NCBI GenBank assembly: GCA_013399895.1
Contig: VXBA01001784.1
Span: 62,001 to 126,000, forward strand
Origin: Serilophus lunatus
Lineage: Eukaryota; Chordata; Aves; Passeriformes; Eurylaimidae
Direction of reading: 5' to 3'
DNA length: 64,000 bases
The position numbers and the translations under genes were made by a program. Shown piece after piece: positions 27,601 to 42,600 of the stretch (positions are counted from its first letter, which is position 1; each line of letters starts with the position of its first letter). Under the pieces are notes generated by a model. The model saw only the letters and a program-made list of their open reading frames with translations. It was not told the DNA's origin and did not search any database.

Positions 27601-30600
27601 CTTCAGGGCTTTTGAGTGCCTCTCTGCCATTAGGAGGTCTCAGAAGAATCTACGCTTTCACTTCTGCTTTCCAATAAATATTGTACTTAGGTAGGGCTTT
27701 AAGACAGAAAAATCTTATTTCATCATATACAAGTGGCATTGTCATACATATCTTTAACTTATAAGCATACTATAAACTGAGCATTTCAAAAGGTAAACTC
27801 GAAGCTACATTTAATACACATATATTACGGTGGACAAAGAGCAGTTGATGAAAAATCTGAAAATAAATGGCACTATGACATACCTACTAGTACTACAGAC
27901 AGGTAACAGGGTCAGAGGTCTAAGGAATACCCCAACTGTTTAGAGTTTTGATTAAAATCATTAAAAATTTGACGGACTTTTTGGATAGAAGGTTTCTTAC
28001 AGCATAATACTTAGTATCTTTGCTATAAATTGAATAAAATTCTATCTCTTCACCAACACTTAAACCCCTAATTTAACTTTATTAGTTTTACAATGGCAAT
28101 ATATTCACATGTTTTGGCATAAAGGTGGCCAGCAGACTATTTAGTACAGTTCACTAAAAACCTGAATAAAACCTTACCGGTGGTCCAGGCGGTCCAAGAG
28201 GACCCTTATTGGCTTCTGAACAGGAACAAGAATGAGGAAGGGCAGGACAGTTTTCCTCATCTCTCTAAGGAAATATTAAGATAGGAGAATTATGTCCAAC
28301 ACTTTGTTAGAATTTATGAATCTAACAAGAAGAACAATCCAACACTTTGTTAGAATTTATGAATCTAACAAGAAGAACAATGTGGATGGCTCAAAAGGAC
28401 ATACTTGATTCAGAAACATATATCTCATTGACTTTCAATAGGACAAATAATCCAAGCAGATTTTGGCTTTTTTTGAAAACACTTAACCATGCATTTCCAT
28501 TAAAAAAATTGTCTCAATAAAAGGGAAGTGAAAAGTAAATTCTACAGTTATTGAAAGAAATTTCTTACCAAGCCAGGAAGCTCACAGCACTTATCTCGAT
28601 TGGCCCACGAGGTAGCACAAACAATGTCAAACATCTGTAACTGCAGCTGTTTCAAAACAAGGAGGATGTACAAGATGACTGTTAGGTGGAAGACCAGTGC
28701 AGGCTGGAGCCATCAGCAAGGAAAGCTACCTTGATTCAGCCACTCAGATTAGACAGAAGAAAGGCAATTGACTATGAGCATTAAGCCACAAATACCTCAC
28801 TTAAATGCTAAATCCATTGCTTTAACCAAATGAGCATTCTAACCAAATGTTCTGAACTATCAGATATTGTATGAATTGAGCAAATTGTTAAAGGTTAAAT
28901 GCTGCATTCATTTGTTGGATTATCCCCTATTGTTTGATTAAATTCCTGATTTTGCCCAATGGTGCCTCCCAATACTTTTTAAAGCAAAGAAGGCATCAAG
29001 ATTCAGTTGAAAGAGAGCTCAGCTACACAAAACTGAGTAATTCTTCTTAACCCACTGGTCTGCTGATTAGATTTTGTCTGTGACATAGCCTATTACTTAC
29101 ACTGGAGCTGAGCCACAAATAATATTTATAATTCTCCCCAAATTAATTTTACTTTAGAATATGCCCTTTCCTATTCGCATTATCCCCAGGCAACGATAGT
29201 TTAATGATGGTGAAAAGCTTGCTTAACACGTGACAACACTGGGCAGAAAATTCTCATCACAGGTCTGGGAAAATAGTCTGGACAAGAATTTAATCTACAA
29301 GAATACTCAAATTTGCTAAAAATACTGGCTGCTAGATACTTAGAAACAATATACTAAATAGGACTCAATGGTAAAACCAATTGCCTCCTTTATAGTCTTG
29401 ACAGAACAAAGGGGTCTAGAGAGATGAAGCTTTCTTCTGTTACTATTTCTATTCTTTTTCCATGCCTCATTTATGTGGATATTGAATAGAGAGGAGAATG
29501 GAACAGAACATCCCATTAAATTAACCCCACATGTTAAAAAATTCGAGGAGCTGCTAGGGATAAAACTGTTTGGTTTTGGTCCCATTATTATTTTCAGTGG
29601 CATTATTTTAAGACCAGAACAGACGACTGAGTTTAAAGATTTCTTAAAACTTCATTGCTTCCAAATCTGTTAAAATGAACTACATATGTGCACCTTTGTT
29701 TTGCCTCATTCTTTTTCTTATATAGGACAATGACTATATTTTGAATAAATGCATATACTTTCACATAAATACACATTCTTCTCACCTTGCCAGCAGATTG
29801 GCTGGTTTGTAGATTTGCTGTATTACAGATGCAGTCACACACAAGTTGGCTTTGTGCTAAACACCTGAGACAGCTGAAGTGCAGCAGTAAGGCAGCTGCT
29901 GGACCCTTGCTTTGGCTCCACAGAGATCCACACTGAGTCCAGCAAGTCTGTGTCCCTGGCTATGTCAAATGCAAGCTGGCTCCACATAATGCCACTTAGA
30001 TGCCTCCCTCTTTGCTACACATTCCTAGTCTACCAACGCCAGGAGGACACATGGACGAACACACTGCTCTGGGACTCAGAATGACCCTGGACATTTGCAT
30101 GATACTGCGCTTGCGCAGAGAAGACATCCCAAAAAGGGGTGCAGCAGCACCTGAGCTGGTTGTGCAGAAAGCAGCTGAAGTTCAGAATTTAATTTGTATT
30201 GCCATTCTTTAGGACAACCCAGTCCATCTCAAGATATTCTGTTATCCTGAACAATGAAAGACTGGCAGTATTAGCTAAATTTATACAGTCCTACACAGGC
30301 CTGTATATGCATTTATTTTCTCTGGGCTAGATAATCTGGAGATCCATAGCAATAAAGTACGTTAGTGTAAACTAAAGAGCTTCAGACATTTTCTGAATTG
30401 CTGCATTCACCAACCAAATGTTAAATGACTTTGTATTCTTATTTCAAAATACTATGTGGGTTGCTCTGACTCAACCTAAATAACAAAACAAAGCTTCCTT
30501 TGCTACCGTTAAACATTTATTTGTAATTCTCTGTATTCATAGTGATTTTAAATTCTAAACATCCAGCCCTCCAAACAGAATCAGTAAGATGGAAAATTCT

Positions 30601-33600
30601 ACCTGGCCTCATCTAAAAAGGCTACAGTTCTGCAAAGATTTCTCAACAGCCAACCGCATTAGACATTATTTTTTTAACAGTACATATACATGGAAACAAA
30701 CAAGATAGATTTAAAAGAGGATGAAGTAACAATAAAGTTTGTGAATTGCAAATAAACAATCTTTTAAAGATGGACTTTTCATTAAATCCCACTGAAGGAA
30801 TAAAAAACATTACTTTCCTCATGTCACAGTAAAGATTCATTGCTGTGGCTAGCTGGAATTTCTAATCTAGAGAAGCCTCACCATTCAGAGACGTTAAAAG
30901 GGTTTGGTGCCTTTAGCCTAATCCCCTTTTTTTGTCCTATCTTTCTCTGTTTCTGCCTGTTCGTTTTACTATTGCACACCATATGCATCATTGGGAAAAA
31001 AGCTCTGGTACAATTACATTGCTTCAAAATTGAAATATTTGACAAGATTCAGGTGATTGCACTGTATTCACTTAATTAAAAAATACACTGAAAACACTCT
31101 GACAGTGCTAAACTGTTCCATGTAAATGGAACATGTAAATCCAGTCAGAACAAAACATCCACAATTTTATTCTAAAATGACTGCCTGCTTGATTTTATTT
31201 TATGTAATAAGCATCTCTCAGACTAAGAGGTCTACTGATCTACTTACATCTATCCTGCCTCCTACTAGAGTCCATTGATGCCCTTCAATTTTTGGAGCGG
31301 AAACTAACTCATTCATGCCCTAAATGTGACTATCCACACAAGTTCTACTCAATATGAATAAGTTGTGCAGAATGGAGACTTTAACATGGTTTTTGGGTGC
31401 CTTCTTGACTTGCTCACATTTGTATAAGTGGTAATACTCAAAGACAGCTGAACACTACTATAAAAAATGTTCATCTTCAGCTATGTATTTTCAGTCTTAC
31501 ATGAGTTTTACAGTTCATTTGAACAAAATCAAATTTTTCAGTGAGTGGGCAGTCTGACTTTTCTTTTATAGATTCTTAGGTTCTAACAAAAGACACCATT
31601 TCTTTCCACTTCTTTACAAAGCCTTCTCTAATTCCCAGATTTCCTAAGTCTGCCCTTTTCTGTTTCTATGGAATGTGACTACAAAGGTTTCTCTATGTAA
31701 TTGTCTTTACAGGCTCCATATAATTATTAAGTTTGAGGCCTAAAGGCTCTTTTTTTTTTTGTACAGAGATATATTCTGAGGGCCGATTTTTACTAAACAA
31801 GAGTATTTTCATATACTAACAAATAACGACATTTTTGAAATTTTGTTCCAATTCAAATCAAACCTTGAGTTCAAGGTTCTCATTCTCTGTTAACCTCATT
31901 ATAGGGTCAAAAAAGTTCAAAAATTAGCAAACAGTACTACACAACAAAAAAGTAAAAAAACCCAAACAAATCTTCTTTAAGACATCTGAAACAAACTGAA
32001 AGACTCCAATTGGTTGTCATGCAAAAAGAACAATCAATTACTGCTTCTAAGAGAATAGATTAGAGGACTGAAAGAACACTTAATCTTTGGGGGAAGATCT
32101 TTCACATTTAAATTTTTTATATTACAAAAGACCTAGATATACTAAGATGGGAGCTTTGGAGGAATGCCTGTGCCAAACCAGTTCAATTATTTAATGAACA
32201 GACATGAAGCTGGGGGGCAAACAGAGAGAAAGAGGAAATAAGAGACATAATATCAGAGACATAATTATCATTCAAAACAAAGTTTAAATTATTCCATGCA
32301 AGAAGTTATACGTTGTATTATTCTGTGTAGTGAAATTTTGAACACAGGTCATATCTGAATATACATCATGTGTTTTCATATGTGCTTGAGAACAACATTT
32401 GAACAATGATGATTATTAAAGTAAACAAAAACAGATTTTGCCCTAGGTAACAACTATTGCAGACTTCTGCAGAATTTCTGAAATGCTGAAACTTTACTAT
32501 TTAAAATATAAGCTCAAATGGCTTCAAGTTTAAACCAACTCTAAAGACCCAAATAGTTGAGTTTTAGGACATTTTAAATGTTTTAAAAAATTAGTGTTCT
32601 ACTCACAGGTGCAGAGTTGTCTCTTGGTCCTCTGGATCTCACCATTCTCCCCAGCACTTCAATGCCATCAGAACTAATATTCCCTGCTGCATTGATGGTC
32701 TTCTCGCTCACTTGCTTGCAGTCGATAATTATCTTGGCTGTGGTCTTGCTGATAACAACATGCAACTGAGCAAAAGAAAAGATGCTTGAAACATACAAAG
32801 GAGCATATAGGATATATGTGTTCTTTCCTGGGAAAGGGAGGGCTTTTTTTGAAATGAGGTCCTAACTCCATGTTTGCTAATAAAGCTTAGGGAAAAATCC
32901 ACAGTAAACAACCTAGATGACCTCTAGAGGTCCCTTTAAACCTGAACTATTCTATGATTCTAATGTGTTTAAGGAATTTACTTTATTTTTCTATTATACA
33001 TACAAATTGGCAATTTATATAATTTATTCAGTTAGAAAATAATTTATCCCCAACAAAACTTCTATGCAATATTCATATAACACTCAAATAACCCTTGATT
33101 TATGTGATCAGTAATAATTCCTGGACCTTGTGTCACCCTGCTATATTGGATTTCACCAATACATCCTTTATAGCCTATCACTTGCATAAACCAAAACTAA
33201 GCAGTAAAATTTGGTTTGTAAATCATACATTAGCCACACAGGAAAAGATGTCACAGTGAAGTTTTCACACTGAAAAAATCAAATCACATGAAATGTAGTA
33301 CCAAAAAGCAGCACAGAGCAACCACGTTCCTTCCTTCTGCCTTGATCACACTCTGCGGTCCTTTCTGATGGAGCAAAAACACTCCAAGCAGAGAGGACTA
33401 GCTACAATTGTCCTCTTGTGAGGAAATTCTCAGTTAAGCAAAGGAAATAGCAATTTGGGAATGGGGTTGGGGTGTGAGGAGAGCAGATGAAGAGCTAGTA
33501 GAAAAGTGGTATCTTCTCCGTACCAGTACACTACAAGGATACCAGAGCCCAAGGTGAAAAAAATGCCAGGAAGGAGTCCTGTAGCTGCTGTGCTCCGAAC

Positions 33601-36600
33601 TCAGCTGCAACTAAATAACTGAAAAGTTACTATGAATCTGCCTTGTTCGCACCTTTCAAACTCAGGCGTCGAAAGCATCATCATTCAGAACTCAGAAAAA
33701 TGTTTAAGAGGAGAATTTGCTAAAGCCTCATATATTTCACCAAACTACAAGTTAAAAGAATCGGGATTGTACCTGATCTACCTTCCTCTTCTTGCTCCAT
33801 TGACTGAAAAGGAAGCTCAGAAAAGCTGAGCTCTGTAAATACTAGCCCTTAATTTGCAGTCTCCTTTTTGATTTTGCTTGTTTTTTGTTTTCTTGGGGGT
33901 TTTTGTGTTTGTTTTTGTTTGGTTTGGTTTTTGGTTGGTTGGTTGGGGTTTCTTTGGTTTTGTTTTGTTTGCTTATGAAAGATATAAACATCAGGACTAC
34001 AAATGATCAACAAAAACACCCTTCCCAACAAATATAGGCTACAAACCCAGCACTACTTCACTTGCTTTCAGAAAGAACGTGATGAGTCAGCCAAGAAAAG
34101 TTCAGTATGGAATAGCTCTCAAAATATGTTTTAAAATTTTAATTCTGATGAAAAAAAGATAATGGGATTTTTTTCACTGCACATTTTATTTTGAATGACA
34201 CTGACAAACCAAATCCTAAAAGGAAATGCCTGTTTATTTCTAAACTACTTTTTAAGGCAAGTGTTTTTAAAATAACTCTAAAATACAGGCACAAAGCATG
34301 AGATGAAAATTGAACACATCAGCTTCATGATAAAAAATACAATTTGTTTAACGTTCATCCAATATTGCAAAGAGACTTAGGACAGTAAAGTGACACAAAA
34401 TACACTTCTTTTGGCACTAGTTGACCTCACAAAAAATTCTTTCAAAACACGAAGAATTCCCAAACCTTTGTAGAGTGCTTTTTCCCCCTATTACCATTAC
34501 TAACCTTATGAAAACTCCCATAAAATATCTTCCTTATTTCAGGACCTTCAAAAGTCACAGTCTGAAAATCTCCTTTGTAGTCATAGTTAAAGAAAGTCAG
34601 AGTTTTACCACCATCTGTATGAGATCAAAATTAAAGGTTCTGTGTTAAAGAAAAGGCTTGACACAATATTCGAGTCAATTTTGTGCTTAACAAAGCAGAC
34701 CAAAGATGACAGCTCAGATGTTAGTAAAACACATTCATAAAGCAATATGCTGACCTGGAAGCAAATAATTTTATTAGAGCAACTTTCTGATTTGACAGGA
34801 AGGATGGGCCAATAGCTGTGACTCTGTCTCGCCTATGTCTACCAGGTTCTGCTGTCCCATTAGTTTTCTGTGGGACTTGGACAAGAAAAGCACATCCTGA
34901 AATTAGCTACATGCCTAATTTCCACCTGTTTCCAGGTGGCACACTGGCAGCTATTAAGAAGAGTCAGAGAATCTGGAACTTTTCATCAGTAAATAAGGAA
35001 ACCTTCTAATTTATAATCCCTGTTTTACAGTTGTGGAAGTCAGTTCAAGTTGAAATGAAGTGGCATCAAGGGTTCAGGACTCTAAGCCTCCTATCCATCA
35101 GACTGTATTGCGTCTGCATACATCATACTTCAAGCACCACCAGCATATATAAAGACAGATTAGATTAGAACCAGATTCAGTGCACTGGAAATTTTAAAAG
35201 CAAATTAATACCTCACATCAAACTACATCTAATGCAACTCCTTGGATTTCAGTATCATTCCGCTCAGTTTAAAGCAGTTAACTCAAAATTTGACACTAAC
35301 AACTCAGTTAAATTGAACCTAAATACCACACATTAGAGACAACCACCTTCTAGATTCAGGTAGTTTTTCTTAAGGCAGATTGAAACATTGGAAATAATAA
35401 ATCTAGACACAGAATGAATCATTTGTACGGGTAAATTCTCTGATAAAACACAAAATACCTACTATCTAAAATAACTCCAACCAGTGGTTCATATCCTTCA
35501 TTTAAAATCTCCCAAAGAGCAAATGGCTCCTGAGGTGTGTCAGGGAGTATACGAAAGAGAAACGTGATGGTGTAATCAGAGGGGAGACCTTCAGGATGCA
35601 AATACCTGTAAGAGAAATAATGTCCTTTAAACTGAAACAACATTAAATCTGGTGATTTACTCATCAGATGTTCCCTTGACATGCTTTTAATTACTCTGCG
35701 TGTTTCTTTAGAAATCAAGATTGAGAAGGGATGTGTTTACAAAACCTACTCAACTTGATAACTAATAAAGAATACTTAATAAGAAAGGAGAATTATGGTT
35801 TCCCTTGAAATTTACAGAATTGCCCTCAATTATTAACATGTTTTTTAATTCAAAGATCAAATTAGAGGTCAGTTGGAAGTAAAGCTGAAACTAATTATAT
35901 TGAAAGCTTTTAAAGAAGAGTAGCCACTCTCAAGACCTTTGCAACTATATGATTTAACAGACAATGAAAATGGAAACTGCTAGGAAGAACAATCTCAATA
36001 GCTATGTCCTGTAATGAAACCATTACAAATGGATTAAATTAGGAGTGTCAGACTGCTATAGGAAGCTTTGGAACATATAGGAAATGGAGTTTATCCATTT
36101 CAAAGCCAATACATAAGAAAGTCAAAACAGACCACAGTTAGAAATACAATTTGGTTTCCTAGAATTTTTGCAGAAGAGAGAGGAAGTTTATGATTTAAAA
36201 GAAGTATGTTATTTTGTGTAATTTCCAAAAATTTATTATTTAGTAGTTCCAACTTAATTTAACCTTTTGTTGTCAAATCCCAAAGTCGAACATTGGGACA
36301 AGTGTTTGAGATGACTGACTGTATTTTAAAATGTTAATTAGTCTGATTCCTTAAAATCATAGCAAAGGGATCTGAAAGAAGCCTGAAGAGGTTATTTAAA
36401 CAATTTCTTCTCCCCAGATATGACCCACTCCTTCTAAATTGTTTCCAGCACATATAAGATTTATAGATGTGAAGCATGCTGAAAAGGGAGTTAAATGTGA
36501 TACTTCTGCAGTGTCAGTAGATTAGCAAATGTGATGTTACACTGCCCATTTCCCATGGAGAAAGAGAAGGAATTCAACAGGCAAAAGAAAAAAGCCTTAC

Positions 36601-39600
36601 ACAAAGTGTGTCCACTGTACAAGAATGAAAGTCATTCAGTAAGCAGGGTGGGTCAAACTCAAGATTTGGGGACACAGAGCTCAAAAAAAGAGAATAATAT
36701 TTAATGGCATTCGATGCATAAATTAGATGACAAAGCCAAGTGGTATTATTCAGACATACCTGTGGATCACCAAGAGAAAGGTGTTCTCTGAATCATAAAA
36801 AGAAGGGAAAGCCTAATGAAGCAGTAAGACTGGGCTGGGGTGGCAGCTACAGAATAGTACATAAATGCAGCAGATCTAATTAGAAAGAAGCAGAAAGGGA
36901 AAAAAAAAAAGAGAGAAATCCAAATCTCTTGATATCTCAATCCATCTAGGCCCAGAAGGAAACAAAACATGGAAAATGTGAAACTGCTCCAGAAAGCTTA
37001 GCTCCAAATGGGACATAATAGGATACTCTTACGAAAAGACTAAGATGATATCTAATATAAACCTTTGAAGTAATTCCCCCCTTCTTTTCTTTCATATTTA
37101 TCTCAGCTAAACAATACTTGTTACATCTTCCCACGTGTAATCCAGTAGAGCCACTGCTTTTCTATGGTGCCACTTAATACAAATTGAAGGACTGGAATGG
37201 GGAACTAAACACAACATGCACAGTGTTCCTAGAAGAAACAAAGAGTTTTCATCACTTCCTCTCTGAGGAATGACTGTAAAAGTTCATCAGACTCTTCATT
37301 GCCTCCTCCATAACTCTCCCACAATACACTCCTTGTTACTGAAACAGGTCCTCCCAGGAAGGTACTAGATCATACAGACTCACTTCAGCATAAAGGGATA
37401 ATCTTCCTTCATAGCCAATGAATGGGCATAAATAGAAGTCAAAGCAACTAAGAAGAGCTAAAGCAAGTTGTCATTCTGACTCCCACTTCAAAGACATTTT
37501 GAACTCTAGGAGACTTCAACCTGCACTCCAGAGGCCTCTTTCACATACTACGTACTGGAATCTACCCAGACATATGCCCACGTGAAATCGGTGGGTGATA
37601 CACTAGCACAAGCTTGAAACTGGTTCATGTGGGAAAGCAAAAATAGCCAGTGGGCTTTTCATTTTTGCCTACAATTGCTATTTTTAAATTAAACTGATTG
37701 AGGACTCGGGACAGTAAACGCTCTTCTTATTCTTCAGTATAACGTAGCTATGCATGAGTGCCTCTGTTCTTCTGACTTAAAAATACTAGTCCCTGCAATG
37801 AGTAATTGCCCACACTAGAAAATTATTTTACTGTGTTTTATGAGTATTTATGTGTTACTACATACTTGGTAGGCTGTGAAACCAGGGCATCCTTGTGCAG
37901 TCTGTAACATGGGTAAACATTAAATGTACCAGGTTCCATTGAAACCCCTTCCACAGCTGAAAACTCCTTTTCAACCAAACCAAACATTTCCATCATTTTG
38001 AATCCTGGAAGGTATCAAAACATATATTCTATTAATTTAAATTAATTCTGTATTATAGTGAACAAAAAAGGATTAAGCCAATTGTACAAAAGTTTCATTC
38101 ACAAACTGTGATAGCATGAAGGGAAATTTATTGCCTAATATTGTGAAAATCACATCATGAAAATGATTCCATAGATCAGAAACAAAAATTAACACAAAAA
38201 TACCATACCTGCAAAATTATTTCCATCTTTAACTACCAGTGGGCAAGCTGGAAAAAAAGAAAAGATATATTTAAGGATACAAGAGGTTCTGACCACTGGG
38301 TCACAACAATGATGCACTCAGCCCTGTACCCAGTACTCTGTCCTTTAAAAGCAGCAAAAGGACAAGAAGGGCATGCAAACCTGGCCATATGGCCATTGCG
38401 TTCAATTGATACTCAGGATCCACAAGGGTTGTAGCAAAGATATTAAGGGGTACATCCTGTGTGTGTTCCATATAATATCCTTGGATGTATTTCTTGTCCA
38501 TGAATTTGTCTAATCCTTCTATGAATTTGCCTTCACAACCTAGGCAACAAATTCAAATTTGTTGAAAAAAGGGAACAAGTTCACTGTCTGTTGCATTAAA
38601 AAAAAGTATGTCTTATGCTGGGTTTTAAGCAAATGTTCCCCCTTTCTCTATTTGTGAGCTTCTCCAGCCTAACCCTATCTCAAGTTGAATTACTGTAGCT
38701 GGTATTCTCTGTCCCTTTTCAAACTCCACAATAGCTTCCAAGAGCAAGAGACCAGAATTGCACACAGTCCTTAAGATGTGAACATATTTTAAATAGCTGT
38801 AAGTCTGGTTTATATTTTTTCTTTTAGCAGGGAAGAACACACACTAATCTCTTTCAGAAAAGGTGCCCTGGAAAATCAATAGGCCTAGAAGCAGCATGCT
38901 CATATTTGAAAATAACTTTTAGAAAACACAAGTGACCAATGAATGCCACCATTGAGTATTCTCATGTTCAACATCAAAAGTAGAGTTTATGGTCAATTAC
39001 AGAACTGATTTTGAGAACCAAAGATTCTTATTGTTCACAAGCAACATCATCTGTGCTTACCACCTGTGACAACTCACAGTCTCAATAACTCACAGTACTG
39101 TGCACAAAAACTCCTCACAATCACAAATTATTCACTTCAGCTACAGTACACTGCCTACTTCTTTTTCCTTACATACAAGGAAATACATTGTGGGTACACA
39201 CTTAAAAGCATGTGAATTATTGACCTCTAACCATTAGGTGTTGCTCAAGAATGTTTTTCCCTTAATTTTCATAAAGAGAATGAAGTGTGGCTTTTTCACA
39301 GATTTCAGAGTTTGGGTATATTAATCTTTTATGATTCTGAACCAGCTGGTCTACTTTCTCTCATAATATAAACATGAATCATTGGCTTTCCATTAGTAAA
39401 CTAACCATGTGACTTGAATAATAGTTAATGTAGCTAACTGTACTCTTATAGAGGGTTAAAGTAGTCTAGAAAATAAATTAATCTTTTATGATTCTGAACT
39501 GTTAACAGTTTTTCGCATTTGAAATAAGTTTTTGACAACCAATGGCTGCATTCTGGATTTATAGCAAAAAAACATTAATTATTTTGAAGCAACAACACCT

Positions 39601-42600
39601 TAATTTCCTTAATATTTAATGGAAATAATATTAGAATTATCATAATAGCTGTAAATTATTTTAAGAAGACCAACAATACTTTACAACAGAATATTATTAG
39701 TTATAAACCCCACAGTATTTAACAGGTATTTTAGAAGCAAACATAAATCAAAATGGCTAACTTGCTGATGCAGTTTCACAAACAAAAGTGATCAGCTCAT
39801 CTTCAATCTTTGTAAAGGCATCAAAGTCATCCACAAAAAAGACATGTCTTTCACTGGGCTTGCTGCCAATATTCACTAGCTCTGAATAGTCAGCATCAGC
39901 TATTCCAATAGCAAAAAAGCTGAATCCTGTAAAACAAAAAAGAACACTCTTGTGAGTCATTCATTTAGACAGTGGAAATACAATATGAACACAACTCTAT
40001 TTGCACTGGCTATTTTCCTGATCAAATACAAAGGTAGACATTTTGGTATTGTCCTAAAGAACAAGTCAGTTCATGTATGTAATCTAAAATAAAGCTAATA
40101 CATTGCCTGTGAAATATTTCTTTTGGCTATTTATGCTTAATTACTTAATTAAAGCTAAACCTTAAGAATTTTATCAAAGATATATAAGACTACTTAGTGT
40201 TTCAAGAGTTTTAGCATATGTTTAAATGCTTTCTTAATTTAATGTTATACTGTATGACACACAAAAGAAATCCACGTATCAAGTATATAATAAATATAAA
40301 GCAGAAAAATTAATTTCCTGTAGGTCCTTCACAGATTTTTCCTGTTCCATATATTAATATATATAATATTTCAAGCCATTGCTGCCTTAGGAGTGAACAC
40401 AGAAATAAATGCATTCTCATTTTATCAGCAACTTAACTGGACTGCTTGAAAAAAATGGAAATTGTATCCTATATGTTTGGGGAGCAGCAAAATAGCTACA
40501 AATTTTTAAACATTTTCCTTTCCATAAAAGATGAAGGAAAAAAAATATCTCTCCATTGGGCTGAATCTAATTAATGTTCTGGTATGGCTCAGTTCCAAAT
40601 TTACTCCAGTCAAGCAATATTGTCTTTAAATTTGACTGAAGCCAAGAGGCACTCATCACCTTCTGCAGAGCTTTTAGAATAACAAAACTCTGACTTAATA
40701 AATTACAACAGTATCTTGATGTCTCATCCAAGATCAGCAGTTCTTCATGCCAGTTACTATCAGAGATGCAAGTCAGTGCCTGCTCCAGCCTCGCGGCCCC
40801 ACTGTGCAGCATGCTCAAAAGGAAATGGAAAAGTCATTTGCCAAGGTGACATCCCAGACAGCAACTGAATCTTCACAATACGCCATCTCCTCTCAAGGTT
40901 GTTGCCAGTGTATTAGTTGATAATGCATCTGCCAAGCTGGATGATCACACTGGATTTCAGGAATCAGTGATATCAGGCAGATCAGGCAGAAAGGCACTTG
41001 GGAGTGCTGGTTGATAGGAAACTTAACATCCCCTAGCAGTGTGCCCAGGTGGCCAAGAAGGCCAATGGCATCTTGGCTTGTATCACGAATAGCGTTACCA
41101 GTAGGACCAGGGAAGTTATTCTTCCCCTGTACTCAGCACTGGTTAGGCCACATCTTGAGTGCTGTGTCCAGTTCTGAGCCCCTCAGTTTGAGAAAGATGT
41201 TGAGATGATTAAACAGGTCCAGAGAAGACCAACGAGGATGGTGAAGGGACTGGAGCACAAGCCCTGTGAGGAGCGGCTGAGGAAGCTGGGGTTGTTCAGG
41301 CTGGAGAAGAGGAGGCTCAGGGGAGACCTTATCACCCTCTACAACTTCTTGAGAGGGGTTTGTAGTCAGGTGGGTGTCGGTCTCTTCTCTCAGGCTCCCA
41401 GTGACAGAACGAGAGGACACAATCTTAAGCTGCATCAGAGGAGGTTTCGACTGGATGTTAGGAAAAACTCTTTCACAGAAAGAATTATTTCCCGTTGGAA
41501 TAGGCTGCTGTGAGGGATGGTTGGGTCACTGTCTCTGGATGTGTTTAAGAAGAGATTGGATGAGTGCCATGATTTAGATGATGGGATGGTGTTATGTAAC
41601 AGGTTGGACTGGATGATCTCAAAGGTCATTTCCAACCTTGTTTATTCTGTGAAACACACTGGGAACTTCATAGCTGTCAAAAGCTAAAAGCAAATAAAAA
41701 CCACGAATGTAATTTCTTCTAAGATTGCTTCATATTAACAGGAAGATAAGGTGGGGTTTTTTTCCGTCCTTTAATTTTGTTCCGTGGGGCACACTGCCCT
41801 TTGGGTTTTAACACAAACCTCTACAAAATTTACATAATTCTTATACTTTGACTCACAACACAGTGTGGCTGCTTAAAGCTCTAAATTTGGTGCTTAAAAA
41901 ATTTCTAAAGATAATCGGTGCAACATGAGAGCAGATCAGAAACAGTAAAAGAACACAAGAAGGAGATTTCAAAAGATTTCTTGTAGAGAAAACAAAATAG
42001 TTCTGTTTGCTCATAACTACAAGACTACACTTTATAGATGGCAATCCAGATCACAGGATCATATTTCCCAAATTCTTCATTCTGAGAGCAATTCCATTGA
42101 CTATCACATGATTTTAACACTGTTACCAAAATTAAAAATAATGCCATTTAGTCATCAAATATATGCAAAATCTAACCATGTTCTAGTGTCTTTCTTAGCA
42201 ATTACTATTTTTTTTTAATTTGAAAATCTTCCTGGAGCAACAGTTACTCTTATCTCATGCCCGCACTTACATAGATACAATTAATGAGGAAAAAAAAGGA
42301 AATGTGAGTAGTTCTTAAAACAACACATTTTACCATCTAGTTGCATTTCTCTGGAGACTTTGTTCACATCATCCTGTGATCGCCCATCAGTAATGACAAC
42401 CAAAACCTTTGGAATACCCCTTCTCATGCCTGCCTCTCCAGTAAACAAAACTTCTCTTGCATGTTTAATGGCTTTGCCTGAAACACAAAAATTGACAATA
42501 TATTTTAAATGAATATAAATTCAATTTCCATTGGCTTCTCATATTATGTTAGATGAAAATAAAAAGATAAATCTGTTAGGTCCTGGGTAGTTTGAAAATT

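Larger units (their letters stand above)
23410..28177 (-). other. COL14A1: Intron 21 (4.8 kb)
   Basis: This intron contains a CR1 fragment at about 23763-24370, a poly-T tract near 24538-24548 and a 15-bp tandem duplication at 26026-26055. No gene was recognised in the remainder. Confidence 0.65.
32766..34504 (-). other. COL14A1: Intron 18
   Basis: A 1.7-kb intron with a short CR1 3' tail at about 32912-32962 and a G/T-rich tract at 33866-33972. Nothing else was recognised. Confidence 0.65.

Noticed and set aside
33866..33972. G/T-rich tract as a G-quadruplex or regulatory element
   Set aside because: G-runs are mostly two bases long and separated by T; it looks like a decayed simple repeat.
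40567..40818. Minus-strand open frame with several Leu/Ser/Cys next to a CR1
   Set aside because: No recognisable family, no splice context fitting COL14A1, and the gene is already complete across this interval.
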